A stretch of DNA of 64,000 nucleotides, from contig JAJIRX010000007.1 of assembly GCA_023853785.1 (NCBI GenBank), positions 1 through 64,000 of the forward strand. The letters are read 5' to 3'. Both the position numbers and the translations under genes were made by a program. The notes under the pieces were generated by a model that ran no database searches, had not been told where the DNA came from, and saw only the letters and a program-made list of their open reading frames with translations. Source of the stretch: Psilocybe azurescens (Eukaryota > Basidiomycota > Agaricomycetes > Agaricales > Agrocybaceae). Positions 34,809 to 47,440 of the stretch are shown here, in pieces (the first letter of the stretch is position 1; each line of letters starts with the position of its first letter).

Positions 34809-37418
34809 CTCTTAACCTTATATAGTACTTAGTAAGTAATCTTTTGACTCTTACAAAGTGAAGGTCTACCTGATCTGCCTAATCATAAGTATGAAATGTT
34901 CCTGTCGTCGGCCTTCATTATAAGCCTTGAGGGATCAAATCAACGCTAAACGAATAAATCCACTGTAGAATTGTCGTTAATTGCATCTGTCAGATGTCGT
35001 TGGGCCACATTCTCCAACTCGAGGCCTGCAGCTGGATTCCGGTAAGGTTTAATTATCCATTGTTCAGCCCCCATCTGTCTAAAAATATACTACTCAGATG
35101 GCATTGAAGACTTTTTCTCCTTGTGAAGACGGTCGTGCAAGGTACCCCCTTCATCCATTTCCCATTATCATCTACAACGGAGACGGTGACAACCTGCACT
35201 TCAGCCCTTCAGCCCTCCTTCCGGACAGGCAGACGATTTTTCTACACCCCGACCGCCGTTCCACCGCGTACGAAGAAACAGCACACGTCCCAATGGCAAG
35301 ACCCGAGCTCACCGCCGCGCAGACGCACGCCTCTCGAAAAGGGGTCACACTCACGACCTGTTTGACCGCAACCCTCATCGTCGGTAGCGTCCTCTGCATG
35401 TCCGCGGTTTTGCTGTCATACTTGTGTGCTGTGCACCAATGTCAGGTATCTAGGCATTCCATCATTAGCACAGCGCCTCTCGGAAAGGTGTTGACAATAA
35501 CTCAAGTAATGTCGCACATCTCTCCCATCTCTATTCCCATCATCATGGGACTTTTCTCGTATCTGTTGTCCGTGGAGTGGCTGCGATCGAGCGGGGCGAA
35601 TGAAGGTCGAAATCGGCCTACTCCCATGCAGTACGTCCACAGAATAGATTCGAGCGTCCTTGAAAGCGGCCGAGCTGATTATGATGACCACGATGGCAGG
35701 CTGGGGCTCCTGATGTCAATGTGCAATAGCCCGAGCATCCGGTCGTTCTTCACCTCGGTAAAGTATGTGGCCCTCAACCGGCCAACTGACATAGGCGGAA
35801 AAGTCACCCCAGCGCCTATGCTTCGGCAGTCTATTTTCGTCCTCGGCTCTCTCCTAGCAATATCCTACATCGCCGCTGGCGCAGACGCGTGGCTGCACGC
35901 CAGTAGCACAAGCATCATCATCCCCTCAAATTCAGCTTATGTCGTCTCATCAGTTCTTCCATCCCTCGGACGCGAAATCAATGTGACGATGTGTCAGGCA
36001 GCTAGCGCCTTCAACACGGACGCGATCGGTCATATTACAGCAGCTTCGTGTGGGATACTGAACACTGGAAGCGGGGGGAGCGGCAATCAGCTAGCTGAGG
36101 GTATCAGGGTTTTATCTAATAGTTCGAATCTCCACAAAGTCGCGTTCACCGATGATCAGACTGTAATTATGATCCCTCCGAGATTTCCCTCCAACATAAC
36201 GTATGAGGCACGGACTGTGGGTGTCAGATCCCAATGCACAACGTATGCTTATGTTTTGGCTCGTGTTTTCTATGCCATCACTTATGTTAAGCTCTACATA
36301 GTATCACAAAAGCGTGTGTTTTCGAAGTCGCAGATGGTTCATTTTTGGACTATGGTCCTGATGCCCTTCTGAACTTGGACTGCTCGAGGGCTGGGATTAA
36401 ATATCAAAATGGGACACAACTTTCCCCACTATGCGCATTAGATGATCAGGGCCTCTGTACCAACGGAACGAGTATTTCTTCCAAGTGAGTGCAGACGACC
36501 GTCTTATGCACAGAATTAAACCCGAAACAATCTGTAGTCCATTCACCGCCGGAGAAGTGGCGACCTCTTTTGCATATCTTAATCCAAATCGGCCTCTTAA
36601 TACCTGTAAGTATAAGTGTTCCTCGTTTTTCAATTTAATTTACTGACACTAACTAGTTGTCGGTAACACGTTAGTGCTTCATCCATTCATCATACCGTTA
36701 AAGACGCCTTCATGATAACCATTTGAATTTTTGATTAGCGGATGGTTCGTTCACGGAAGTAAAGGCGCCTGGAATGTCATATTCTGCAACGTAACTGCAC
36801 TCGATGTCACCTACACCTATGCATCGTCCCGCTATATAGTACAGAGTGCTACTCCGAAGTCTGTTGATGATGCCCAGCATGTGATGGCCGCTGGTTTCGA
36901 CGGCCAGACAACAGCGATATCCCAGGCAGTGGACGGCGCAGGCTTGGATACCAGTACAACCTACGAACAAGCACATTCTGTCGAGCTTTCCAGGCAGATG
37001 CTGGCACGAGGAGCGTTATTATATGTGCCAGCAGATGTCATCAGAGTCCAGTCGGAGAATAACATTGTCGGTTCACTATGAACCCGGCGGGCCTGGAAAA
37101 TCCGACTCTAAGCGTCTGAAACGCTCATTTCATCCATTTAAGTCGTGTATCTGGAAACTACTGAATTGATTGCGGAAATTTCGACCCCGTAGAATGTATA
37201 TTAAAGGTAGTAAAAACAACTGAGAACAACCCCGTATCCACTGAGAGAAATCCAACCTCTTTTTCGACCTCAAAGGCGCAGAAAAAGTGTATTTACAACC
37301 GAGATAAGTTTTCTTCTGCTAAAGGTCTGATTTTTACGTTTTACTGTTTCAGAAAATGGACACTGAGAAAGAGGCGGAATTTCTCACCTCGAATGAGCTG
37401 CGCATGTCCTCCGTTTCT

Positions 37419-40400
37419 TTATACAACCTCTGCTTGAGCAAATGAACCACTTCGGTCGACAATCGCCCATTTTCCGCGATCCGGAACTCGGCCAATAACG
37501 CACTGAATGCAATTAAGATCGACGACCTCGATTGGCCCATCCTGTTTGTAATATTTCATTCCCAACGCATTTTGACTTTCTGGCTTAATAGACCGAATGG
37601 CGGCAAGACAGTGTGTTGTTTCTTCATTTGTTCCAAGAACACCACTGGCTGGAAGGGTCAGGACAAAGATACGAAGGAGCTGTCCGTAGAAATCTTGTCT
37701 CTCAAACTCTGGTGTTCGGCGTCGAAAACGTGTGTGCCTGTCAACCAGAAGCTGGTACTGGAAAAGAAGATAAGGAAAGCTCTGCTGCATATGTTAAGTA
37801 TTACACGTACTCGACAATAGGTCGCATCACGAGCATCACTTGATGTTTTGACAAGTTCTGCAGCATGTATGATGTCACCACCGCCAAGTCGACGGACTTT
37901 TCCAAATTGCAATACCTTCATCTCTGGATCGGGAAGTACTTGCCGGATAGCCTGAATGGGCTTTCCAAAGAACGTTGCTAGTGTAGCAGCTACCTTGTTC
38001 CATAAGTGATTTGATAGCCTTTCCTCTCGACGAGGTGGAAGGAGAACACTGTGAATATCTGAGTTTCACATTAGTAAGGTGGCTTTCCATGGAAAGACTG
38101 TAGGACTCACAATTCCCAACCCGGAATCCAGTTGTGTCGTCATCTCCAACTGATTTCTTGAGTACAAGTTCTGAATCTAACTCATAAATCAACTTGATTT
38201 GTGTCAACTGGGCTCGATCTCTGATGTAATTATCAAGGTTAGTGAATGGAAAACGACGATTCTTGATGGCGGGTAACATGTCTCCGCAGAATCTTTCCAT
38301 CGGAAATGCCCAATAAGCCCAGACAGGACCGGCAGCTTTGATCCCAGGACCAATATGAAGTAGACTATGAATCGTGAGAGGGCAGAGCGAAAGCCTTTGG
38401 GGATCGTATCGGTAATAAATGCTGGGATATTGTTAGTGCCAGACCACTTCAAAGATTCAAGAGCCACTTTACCGTTCATATTCCTTGACCCAGTCTGCAA
38501 AGCCATCAGTGATCTCATCGACTTCCTCATCAGTGAGTTCAAACCGTAGACATAGATTGACAAGGTGGATGAGTTTGATGAAGTGTTCATAAAACTGATT
38601 GCTCTTGAACCTTCTCCGCAATAGGACAGGTGCAAGAAAGAGTGTCCAGATCGATCGCATCTCTGCCGTCAATGGAACTTGTTTGGTTGCAATGTTTGGG
38701 ACCCGGGTACCAAATGCAGAAGGTATTGTCTTGCACGCTGCGGCCGATGTTGCTCCAATAGCATCCCAAACAGACGGCTCAAGTACGTAGTCACAATTTG
38801 AGTGATCGACATCCTTAAATTCACCTGTCCAGAGTAGAATGAGATTCGGAAGAAGATTCTCCCAAATAAGATGCATAAATTCTTCTGGAAAAGAGAGTGG
38901 GAATGATAACGAAGAAAGGGTGCTGAGGAGAGGAATTCCCTTGATCCCATATCCTTTGCAAGGCGCTCGCGTGCTGCATCACTATTTGCAAATTGAACTT
39001 CATGAGCTTGTTGCATGAATTGCTCATGAGTGCGGAGAGGCAGAGCCAGTGGATCGTATGAGAGAGGTTCCGGTAAGTCAGGGTGATTTTGTCGATTCAG
39101 AGGAATGTAGTGTGTTTTATGGCCTGGCAATGGAACCCGGATTCCTTTGATCATGCACATTCGGCATGGGTAGATAGCATTGGTGCCTTTCATGCGCATG
39201 AGCATAGAGATAGCTGGAATGTCGCCACTGACTAGGATAAGATAGGCATGCAATAGGAAGAGGCTTTGAGTGAGAGAATCAAAAGCTGGAACACCAATGG
39301 CGAGCTGGATAAGCTCAGCAACGATAGGCCAGAGATATGAATCGGCATCCCATGGCTTTTTGGCCCTGGAATAATTGCAACAATGATAATATTTTTCTTG
39401 AGAAAGCGTACTTCTGGTGGGAGATTATAGTTGAATATGATAATTGGCCATGCTGTCTGCTTCCGCTTCTTGAAAGGGCAGAAACCATCGGTTGAGAGGC
39501 CAAGCGCAATATCCCGAGGATCAGAAAAAAACCAAAAAGAGAGCTGTTCTCCATTAATAGGCACAAAGGTCCGGAGCAGGTTGCGATAGTGGGTAGAATC
39601 GAACACATCTTTGATTTTTCCTTCCTCATAAAGATGCTCAAATGCTCGATATCGCATAGACATGGCCTGCTTTGTGTTTGCAATAAGTGCTCGGAGACGT
39701 GGTATAATTGGTAAGTAACAGTATTTCTTCCTTGCTTTGCCTGAAGAGTCATAACGAGAGGCGCCGCATTTACGATTTGGGCAGGTGTCAAGGCCCTCAT
39801 AGGGGCCAGTGTAACATACGCAACTATTAATACAGCAGTCGTGAGTACACAGGCCGGAATCCTGAGAGGCTTGTAATACGGGTCCGGGCTACTTTAAGCG
39901 ATGAAATGGGCTCATTCGGAAATGCAAATTGAAATCGATCAAATACATAGTCCGGTAGATAAGATTCAACTTTGAGATTAAATGCACGTAAGAGTGCGAT
40001 ATCGTTCTGGTCAAGGCGGTGTAATGCTAGCAGTCATGTTAAGCTTGCTATTACCTCCAAAAACATAGAAGCATACCGGCTACAGCAGCTGCTTCTGCCC
40101 TCAATTCTTCACCCATTTGCTCCCATACACTTATTCCTGGCTGTCTGATCGTTTCTTCATCATCCTGGCACATGTCTAAATCACCCCTTTCATCATCTGA
40201 ACACAATTCAGACAACATTCCCGTTGATGCACCCGAGTCACTTGATTCATAATCTTCGTCACCATGACCTTGATCCCAACGGGTTCTAGTTGCATTCTCA
40301 AGATGTCGCAAAGTTGTTGACGTAGGCTGCTTAGCTGGTTGAAGACTATTTGTGCTGTCTTGGGAAGTGAAGGGATCCAGAGCTGAAGGGCCAGCAATGT

Positions 40401-40638
40401 TGTCAACAGGTAAAAATTCTGGTTCAGGCTCATGTTGAGAACATCTGGGGACTTTTGGAGCATGGTGGTTGACCCTAGTATGTCGGTGTCGCTTTTGGAA
40501 CCCAGTATCAAGCCATGAATTTTGGGCGAGTATAGAAGCAGAAAGACCAGCTGGTCCACAACCATTGAGATGAGTGCGCTCTGTAGAGCGAGAGACTTCA
40601 AGGCCGCATCCACAAGCACAGAGACCTCTTCGAGGCAT
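37419..40638 (-). CDS. CACTA transposase, tnp2 type
   Basis: Transposase of the CACTA superfamily (tnp2 / Transposase_21 type), which cuts at the element ends. The N-terminus MPRRGLCACGCGLEVSRS has a Cys-rich cluster, then a low-complexity acidic region. The recognisable core includes YEGLDTCPNRKCGASRYDSS (zinc-binding-like), ISMRYRAF-type sequence (MSMRYRAFEHLYEEGKIKDV), DIALGLSTDGFCPFKKRK, FNYNLPPEVRFLKKNIIIVA, VSGDIPAISMLMRMKGTNAI, YPCRMCMIKGIRVPLPGHKT and, further on, AIGATSAAACKTIPSAFGTR. The C-terminus contains IQCVIGRVPDRGKWAIVDRS. Many short introns and a few frame changes separate these parts; I could not decide whether the gene is intact. It is divergent from the accessory gene with 236 bp between ATGs. 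Confidence 0.85.
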
Positions 40639-40874
40639 AGACAGAATAATAGAGAAGTGTAAGAATTGCTGTGAGGACGTCGAAGGACTTAGAAAGTCTG
40701 GAGATGCATTCCTCACAGGCGCCAAGAGCATCATGTGACATCACGTGGGCGTGGTTCTGGCAGTGGGCTGAACGTTCTGGAAACAAAGTTTCTTCATAAA
40801 CACCAAGAAGCTCTACTGTGAGCGTTTGTCTTCCCATCCTCTAAGTTTCTAATTCTTTAAGCTCTGTTTTCACC

Positions 40875-41989
40875 ATGCCTCGCAGATCCACTCGTCCATC
40901 TTCTAAAGAAAACCAGACCACAGATGCTGCTACTCATACCACTAGGGGACAAGCGAACAATGTTCAGAAGACATTGCCTCTGAATCTTTCCATTCAACCT
41001 GGGGTGTCAAAGGATGCTCACACAGCTGCTCGTCCTACTCGCAAGCAAGCAATCAGTGAGTACCACTGTGACAATGTTTCTCTTTCTCCACAACTAACTA
41101 TTGTTTTTAAAGATAAAGTGCCAGCGTCCGGTCAAGAAGAATCCAGTGCGTCATCCCCTATCGAGCTGCTTAATATTGTCCTCAGGAAGAGTTTCTCAGC
41201 TCCCAGCCAAGCAAGTGTCAATTCTTCACCAACTTTGAGTGCCACTCTTTCCAACAGTACAAACGTGAATGTTGGTAATACTGAAGAACTACAGTCCATG
41301 AGGGATGAAAGAGATCGCCTCTTAGGTCGCATTTAAATTAATTACTTTTACATTATTTTTTCATCTGACAATGTCCTACAAAAAGCTGAAGTTCAAAGTC
41401 TCCGTAACCAGGTCAATGCATCCCAGTCTTTCACATCCACAGCTCCATCGGCTCCTGTGAAACTCATTCCCCGTCCTCAGGGAAGGCGCATCCGACTTCG
41501 GGAGGACATGGGTTTAGCTGATGATATGAATAAGTTCCTGGCCATCCGAGTGAGTATCAGACATTCTATTTGGTGTTATTGTCTAGCCTAATTTTTTTCC
41601 TTTATTGAAGCGATCAATGAAGGACGCACTACGAAGAGCAGGACTTGATCCTATGGTGCGCTGGGAATACCAGCCCAAAGATAAGTTGGCAAAGGTATTT
41701 TGGGTTGTAAGTTATACCTTGATTCTTATTCCCTTCACCGTGATTGTTAACTAACGATTGTGATCATGTCTACAGGTCAAGGATCGTCAGCCTTACCTCA
41801 AACGTTTTGCAAACAATTGGCCCATAGAAGAGTATATTAAACGGCACTTTAAGCATATCCGTTGCTTATATGAGGCGTGTCGGCCAAGATGGAACCAATG
41901 CAACACTCCCCGATGTCGATGCTGAGGAGTTTTCTGACTCTCAAGGCGAAGTTGCTTCTGATCTGGACATGCACCTTGATGATGTTTGA
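40875..41989 (+). CDS. CACTA accessory protein (tnpD/tnpA-like position)
   Basis: Second gene of the CACTA element. It starts MPRRSTRPSSKENQTTDA, a Ser/Thr-rich, probably disordered N-terminus. An intron follows (about 41055-41113), then a coiled-coil-like stretch (LQSMRDERDRLLGRI and AEVQSLRNQVNASQ). Next is a basic conserved-looking segment (RRIRLREDMGLADDMNKFL, SMKDALRRAGLDPMVRWEYQ, RQPYLKRFANNWPIEEYIKR) and an acidic C-terminus (DVDAEEFSDSQGEVASDLDM). Introns use GT-AG. It probably binds the element ends or helps the transposase; that is inferred from position only. The last join needs a one-base frame change near 41850. Confidence 0.6.
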
Positions 41990-42914
41990 GCAAATTCCGT
42001 CGGCACTCTCTATTTTTGTATATAGCGTGGTGAGTCACAGTACTGGGTCTATTAGATGCGGACAAATTTGATGACGGCTCCACAGATGTTGCCTGCTGCA
42101 TGAGTATATAACTGGTATGTTGTATTGCTATTTTACGATCAAGATTACTCACTTGCGGACAGAATTTTGCAGCAGCGGTATCATGCATACCACTCAACTG
42201 AAGACAACCTTCTGCCTGCCACAAGATGTACTATAGTAGCTCATCGTGCTTTATTCTAGCTTTATATGCTACAATATTTCTTCAATATGTGTCTCTGCTT
42301 ACCAGCTCTCGAAAATGCACGTACCATACCTTTGATGCCACCAGAGAAGGCTGGGATAGCTAAGCTGTACGTCAATTCTCAGTCTTCGCTTCTTACCATG
42401 GGCTAATTTACATTCTCAGGTTCTCCATCCTACCCTTTCAACCCTATTCTCCCATCCCATCGTGTTCTTTGTGCCTGCTGTATCTACATGTTCTTAGCGA
42501 GCTGTTAATAAAGTCAAATTTTCATCCACTTCTGTGCCGCTTGTCATAAGAATTTCCGACATGCAAATGCTTGCTTGTAGCGTGTTTTTTCTGCAGAGAA
42601 GTGCTGGTATTCTGACGTTCAAGGGTTGGTCAATTTCTCCTTTTTCTGTCAGTGAAATCTGATTTTACAACCTTTATGTACAACGAAAGACATTTGTTTC
42701 TGATGAATTTTCCGGCCTTAGAGTCCTAACAATCGGCCCAATGTGAGTGTCTGGGTCCAAAACAGGAAGGTAGGAAACGTCCAAAATTACGGGCGGGTGT
42801 TTCGACCACCCTTCGAACCCAATGTGGTGAGAAAATCACCAGAAAGATTGAGAAAATCAGCTAATACAGGTCAGAATCTGGAGTGGAATTTCCGGCCTGC
42901 CTAGGACCCTAGTG
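41990..42914. other. 3' part of the CACTA element, no gene
   Basis: Non-coding part of the element up to its right terminus. No supported gene. Confidence 0.5.
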
Positions 42915-43439
42915 GGTTCAAATTTACGGACACCTCCCCGGCACTCTTCATTTCTGTATTACTTGTATTCGCGTATGTATCCCAGCTGCTCTCACAACTC
43001 ATAAATCTATTGGCTGAAAGAGCTCTCTTTCTTTTCTCTATTTTTTATTTCAAAAGCTGTCAGATTATTTGGATCACACTGAGAATCATCATAGCAGCCC
43101 GAACGTTAAATTTGTCTGCCTTGCAGCACTTTATCTCAATAACCCTCTGGCGGTGGTGCAGACCCTATATGGACGAACAGACCCGGAGCTAACCTGGAAT
43201 GATGATGTAGCAAAAGATTTGGAACCGAGACTGATTTTGATCGATTGCGTGTTGGGCCTGTGCATAACGAGTTTGGCTCGGTGTTTGCGGTAACGAGAGG
43301 CTGAAGGCAGATAGTTGTAATTGTATTACTAGGAATGTACAGATGAGACAAGGAAATATGCTGCACACATAAGTTGTGGGTGGGACTTCGGGCCAACTTG
43401 AAGCTTAAAAACATGGGTTAGTTGTGAAGCACAGGCCAC

Positions 43440-43560
43440 ATTGAGGTTGTAAAGGAATCAATGTATGCCGTCTTTCTAGTCTCACCATTCAGTGTTAACC
43501 TTGATAATTTCTATTCAAGGTCTCACTCGTATGGGTAACAACTGCTAGTAAACGACTCAA
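43440..43560 (+). pseudogene. 3' remnant of the hydrophobin-like gene
   Basis: Matches the last intron and last exon of the gene at 27006-27370 (atgtatgccgt, cttgataatttctattcaag, gtctcactcgtatgggtaac, aactgctag) and its 3' flank. The signal peptide and first six cysteines are absent. Confidence 0.8.
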
Positions 43561-43639
43561 CAGAATCTCGTCAAGTCAGGCATCGATATCGAAGTAAAGC
43601 ATACATGGAGGGAATAAAAACATATCTCAGCTAATAAAT

Positions 43640-43920
43640 TCTGCGGATATTCTGACGCGTCGCAATGATGTATACCAACGTGCGCATAATCCCACTCATA
43701 TGAGCGTCCAATCCGTTGAGAGCGGGTACTGTCGGCTGTGGTGGGATTACACGAGTTTGTAAATGCAGTATAGGAGACGGCTGCGGATTGGCAAAGACGA
43801 CTGAGGAGGAACTAGAAGCGACTCAGAATGAGTGGGTCATTGGCAGCATTGGTTCTTGTAGCGACGGCGGCGGTGGGTGGAGGCGCTGAGGTTGTCCAAT
43901 TTGGTGCATATGGCACAATG
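43640..43920 (-). pseudogene. 3' remnant of the YTM1 duplicate
   Basis: Matches 27570-27850, the 3' flank and end of the broken YTM1 copy (strings ataccaacgtgcgcataatc, cccactcatatgagcgtc, tagcgacggcggcggt). No WD repeat is left. It marks the join between the tandem array and the right arm of the inverted duplication. Confidence 0.75.
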
Positions 43921-46511
43921 ATGCAGAGAACGCGACCTGGGTGCATTTATAAACGAGGCGATAACAGGAGAGCAAGTAATGGTTCTCACCCTTTCTTGTA
44001 GGGTAATGATGGGCAACAGAAATATAGATGGCCTGAGGAACGGGAAGGTGATGACAACCGACTAACGAAAGATGAAGGGCAAGCAATACGACATATCGTC
44101 ATACTACGTCGAGCAAGTATTCTGCTGCATGTTATACAGCAATAAATGGAGCCGACGGTGTAGCACAAGCGACGAACAACGTCACTACAGCATTCAAAAA
44201 TGCTGCAACGCTGCAACGGGCCATATGTTCGGGGTTGGTGGCTAGGCGATGTGGTGGATGACGGCCAGGACAACGACGGCCACGGGCCTAGTAGATGGGG
44301 GCAATGACAGCGATTGCTGGGTGTTAATAAATTGAGGCAGAGAAAATGGGGGTTGACTAGTCAAGAAGATGGAGAAAAGATGAGAACGAGTGAGCACCTA
44401 TCGATTTGGAGCCATCAGGGATGGGCCATGCATCTGAATGTGTATCTGCGTTGATGGAGATGGCCAGGGTTAACATTGAATATTGAATATTGAATGTTGG
44501 GGCTCTAAGCCACATCATTTTACTTTCATGGTGGTGGCTAAAGAGTAAATGTGCAAGTCATCAGGGCCGCAAACAGTCGATATCGCTCTCAAGTGACTCA
44601 CCCATTATTATTCTTGCTGGACAGCTCGCTCATATATGCTCTACAGAATACTGTATCCCCATGCTCCTCCTTTCTAATCAAGTGCACCGGCTTTCGTCTG
44701 ACAAGCGTCAGAGGCATATTGACTATCCGTACACTCTCCAAGCTTGTTAGTCACTTTGAATAACTTGGTAATCATCGTACATCCACTCCCCTCACACGCC
44801 CCTGATTATACCACCTTATTAATGTCCATTCCAATCAGTCACGGACCCTGAGTTGAGTGTACACAAAAGTATCCGAGTAAATTTGTTCGTGTCGTAGATT
44901 AATACAAATCCTAATGAGGTCCTTGACTCCTTGAGCTATCCCTATCTCTTGCTCTTTTATACTAGTGTTGATATATCTGTGGACACGAAGCGTGTTACAA
45001 GCACCGTGGGCCCCTATCATACAAGTCATACAAATGGATGTACCCTGGAATCCACGTCGAGGGAGAAAATCCGAGAAACCGGAGAATCAAAAAATTTCAA
45101 TAGGCCAGACTTTTACAACGTTTTTACAAGAAGGCATTCTAATTCCACGGCTTTGCATAGCCAACGTCGAAAAGCGACACCATCAAGCCACCGTGAGTTC
45201 AATCTATCTCCATTTTCCTCAAGACCACGAGTAACGACATGACATGATCTATTATGGCTTGTTATCTGATTGACATCGATCTTTAGAAGCCGAGGAAATT
45301 TTTAGGAAGGAGCCTCCACTTTCCTAGGCAGTTCCTAACACAGTAATATAGCCCCCAAAAAGGAAATAGGTGAGTTGTAACTTCCCAACATCTGTGCAGA
45401 ACAAAATTACCTTGGTTGCCGAGGCCAGGCGATCTGTCTTACTCACCTTATCACGCATGCACGAGTTGTGGTCCGTGAGCAACCTTGGGAATAGCCTCAA
45501 CGAGAACAAACACAGGACTCGATGTATAAAAGAGGTACCTTGGGACGTCTCAGCTTTCAGGGAACACCCCACTTTTTTCTTCCCAGTTCCGTCCTCTCCA
45601 GTCTGTCATGCGCTTCAACCTGTGCTCCCTATGCCGCCACGGTTGAGCGACGTTGGACGATATCTCGGACCATCATGATCACGATGATACCATCCACGTT
45701 GGCTGACCTGGTGGCAGCTCTGGCTTGTAGAGACAATTCCCCACAAGTATCGTAACCCCGCCATTTTATGCTCTTGGCTGATTTTTTCTCTTGTATGCAC
45801 TGCCCTGTGTGTGCAATCTTGGTACGCCATCGTTTGTTGCCTCTTGATTGCAACTACTCACCTATGCCTTAATTTCAGATGTTTCTACGTTTCACCCACA
45901 ATGCACGACTACCTTTCTACATCGTAAAGAGCCACAGAGCCATCGTCGTAAAGAGCCGCGAGGGCCACCTTAAAGAGCCATTGAGCCATTCCCATAACAA
46001 CCATACTTCATACACTCTCATCCTCATCGACAACGGTAGGCCGTTTCTTTCCCGGGGCAGGTGTGCGACCTTGACGTGGTCCCCGGGCCTACGGACACAC
46101 AGAAACCTGGATCATCCCTCGGCGTGTCTGTCTCAACGATAGAGCTGCCTTGGGGTCCCATTGTGTGTCTACTAACGGCACACCAATTACTCACTGTCAT
46201 ATTCTGACAAAGCCTCTCTCCCCCTAATCTTGGGGGGAGGGGGAGTATGTAGCAGTTCGAATTCGCGAACAGTTTCTAACATTCAAAACAATAAGTGAGT
46301 ATGCGCTTTTTGCCTCATTCATTATCATGTGCTCACACTCTGATATAGAGGCTTGTTTTTTCCATTGCTCGTTCTTCAAAAGAAGTACATGGTCACCTTT
46401 CTTGTCTACTGATAATCACAATCTTATTTCTCTTTCCAGTCATTTTCTATTTTCTTGTTGCCTCCGTCCATCTTCCCGCAATAATAGAGAAGACGACGGG
46501 GTGTGACAACT

Positions 46512-46555
46512 ACCGTTCACTGGTCGTGCCCAACAGGCAATGACCAGCGAACGGT
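46512..46555. other. Conserved hairpin, right arm
   Basis: A stem of ACCGTTCACTGGTC with GACCAGCGAACGGT, extended inward by TGCC with GGCA around a short loop. It is the counterpart of 7026-7069. Confidence 0.55.
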
Positions 46556-47440
46556 AAGGTCCGCCATCGCTAATCGCGATTGGCCGACGCTGTCGCAGCG
46601 TGAGCATTCCAAATGCTGCGCCATGACAATGCTCTCCGGGCGGCTCAGCGCTGTCGGCGAGAATCAGTATGTTTCATGACAACTTTGGCCGGTGAGGCAG
46701 CTTGCCAAACCGGTCTGCAACAAAATATGTGAGTGTGATCGCTACAGATGATTGAATCAAATACTAACGTTGGATTTGCCTCGCTTATTAGGTTACTGCT
46801 CTATGACACCAATTTTTTCTGAAACTATGTACGTACAACAGTTATCCTATTCTTCATATGACAAGTCTCTTAAATTCGATATCTCCCAGTCTTTAAGGTT
46901 ATGCTCTATATATTCCAAACACCCACATGATCATCCACGTCGTTGTTCATTGCTCCCGGTCGTACTCGAAAGAGTACTACTGGCAAGTGAGTTGGGCGAG
47001 AACACGGATGGGTCGGATCTGTTGCTTCGGCAGCAAGGCTCATTAGATGGCTCAACGCCATCGATGAGAATGATAGCAGTTGCCGCAAGGCTTTAGCTAT
47101 CCTATCGCCCAGACCATGTTTGGATGATAAAGACTTGTCAAGTCGCCGTTAAACGCGGTCGACGATGAGTGTTTTTTTTTTCCTGAGGAAGGGGTATGCT
47201 ACCCGTAGCGGCGTACTCCTCGTGCTCCCTTGACGTGGGCCTTGGGCTGAGGCTGCACCGTCTTGACGCCTTTGGGCTCCCGATGGTGTAGCTGACCAAA
47301 TGCACGTTAACTATTGCCGTTTACTTGTTGTCACTCAGCAGAGTTGGTGAGCTTTTATATCTTCTCATCATACTCCATCTAACAATCACTTAGGTCGTTT
47401 CACGCACAGAGGCTCGATGGTAGACTAGATTATAATTACG

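Larger units (their letters stand above)
37074..42914. mobile_element. CACTA (EnSpm) DNA transposon, 5841 bp
   Basis: The left end starts CACTATGAACCCGGCGGGCC and the right end, read on the minus strand, starts CACTAGGGTCCTAGGCAGGC; both continue with similar GGAAAATCC/GGAAATTCC sequence. The target is membrane copy D: GGTT occurs on both sides (37070-37073 and 42915-42918), and copy C shows the empty site gtcggttcaaattt. CACTA elements usually make 2-3 bp duplications, so the fourth matching base may be chance. It carries a tnp2-type transposase (-) and a divergent accessory gene (+), which is the known layout of this superfamily. Confidence 0.92.
35098..43304 (+). pseudogene. Membrane protein copy D, split by a CACTA element
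   Basis: 5' part 35098-37073 and 3' part 42915-43304. The first exon is open for over 370 codons. Membrane segments lie around TTCLTATLIVGSVLCMSAVL, SISIPIIMGLFSYLL-like sequence and SIFVLGSLLAISYIAAGADA. Glycosylation motifs are INVTM, SNSSN and SNITY. Next are ITKACVFEV, the 13-nt micro-exon 36657-36669 and GWFVHGSKGAWNVIFCNVTA. The transposon lies exactly after AACATTGTCGGTT. The 3' part resumes with TCAAATTTACGGACACC, a membrane segment (CQIIWITLRIIIAA) and VQTLYGR. The last exon has one base fewer than copy C (AKDLEP instead of AKRFGT). Copy D is the inverted counterpart of copy A. The N-terminal ATG is not certain. Confidence 0.8.

Noticed and set aside
37349..43304. Treating 42915-43304 as an independent small membrane gene
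   Set aside because: It is the 3' end of membrane copy D, separated by the CACTA insertion; the empty site in copy C shows the continuity.
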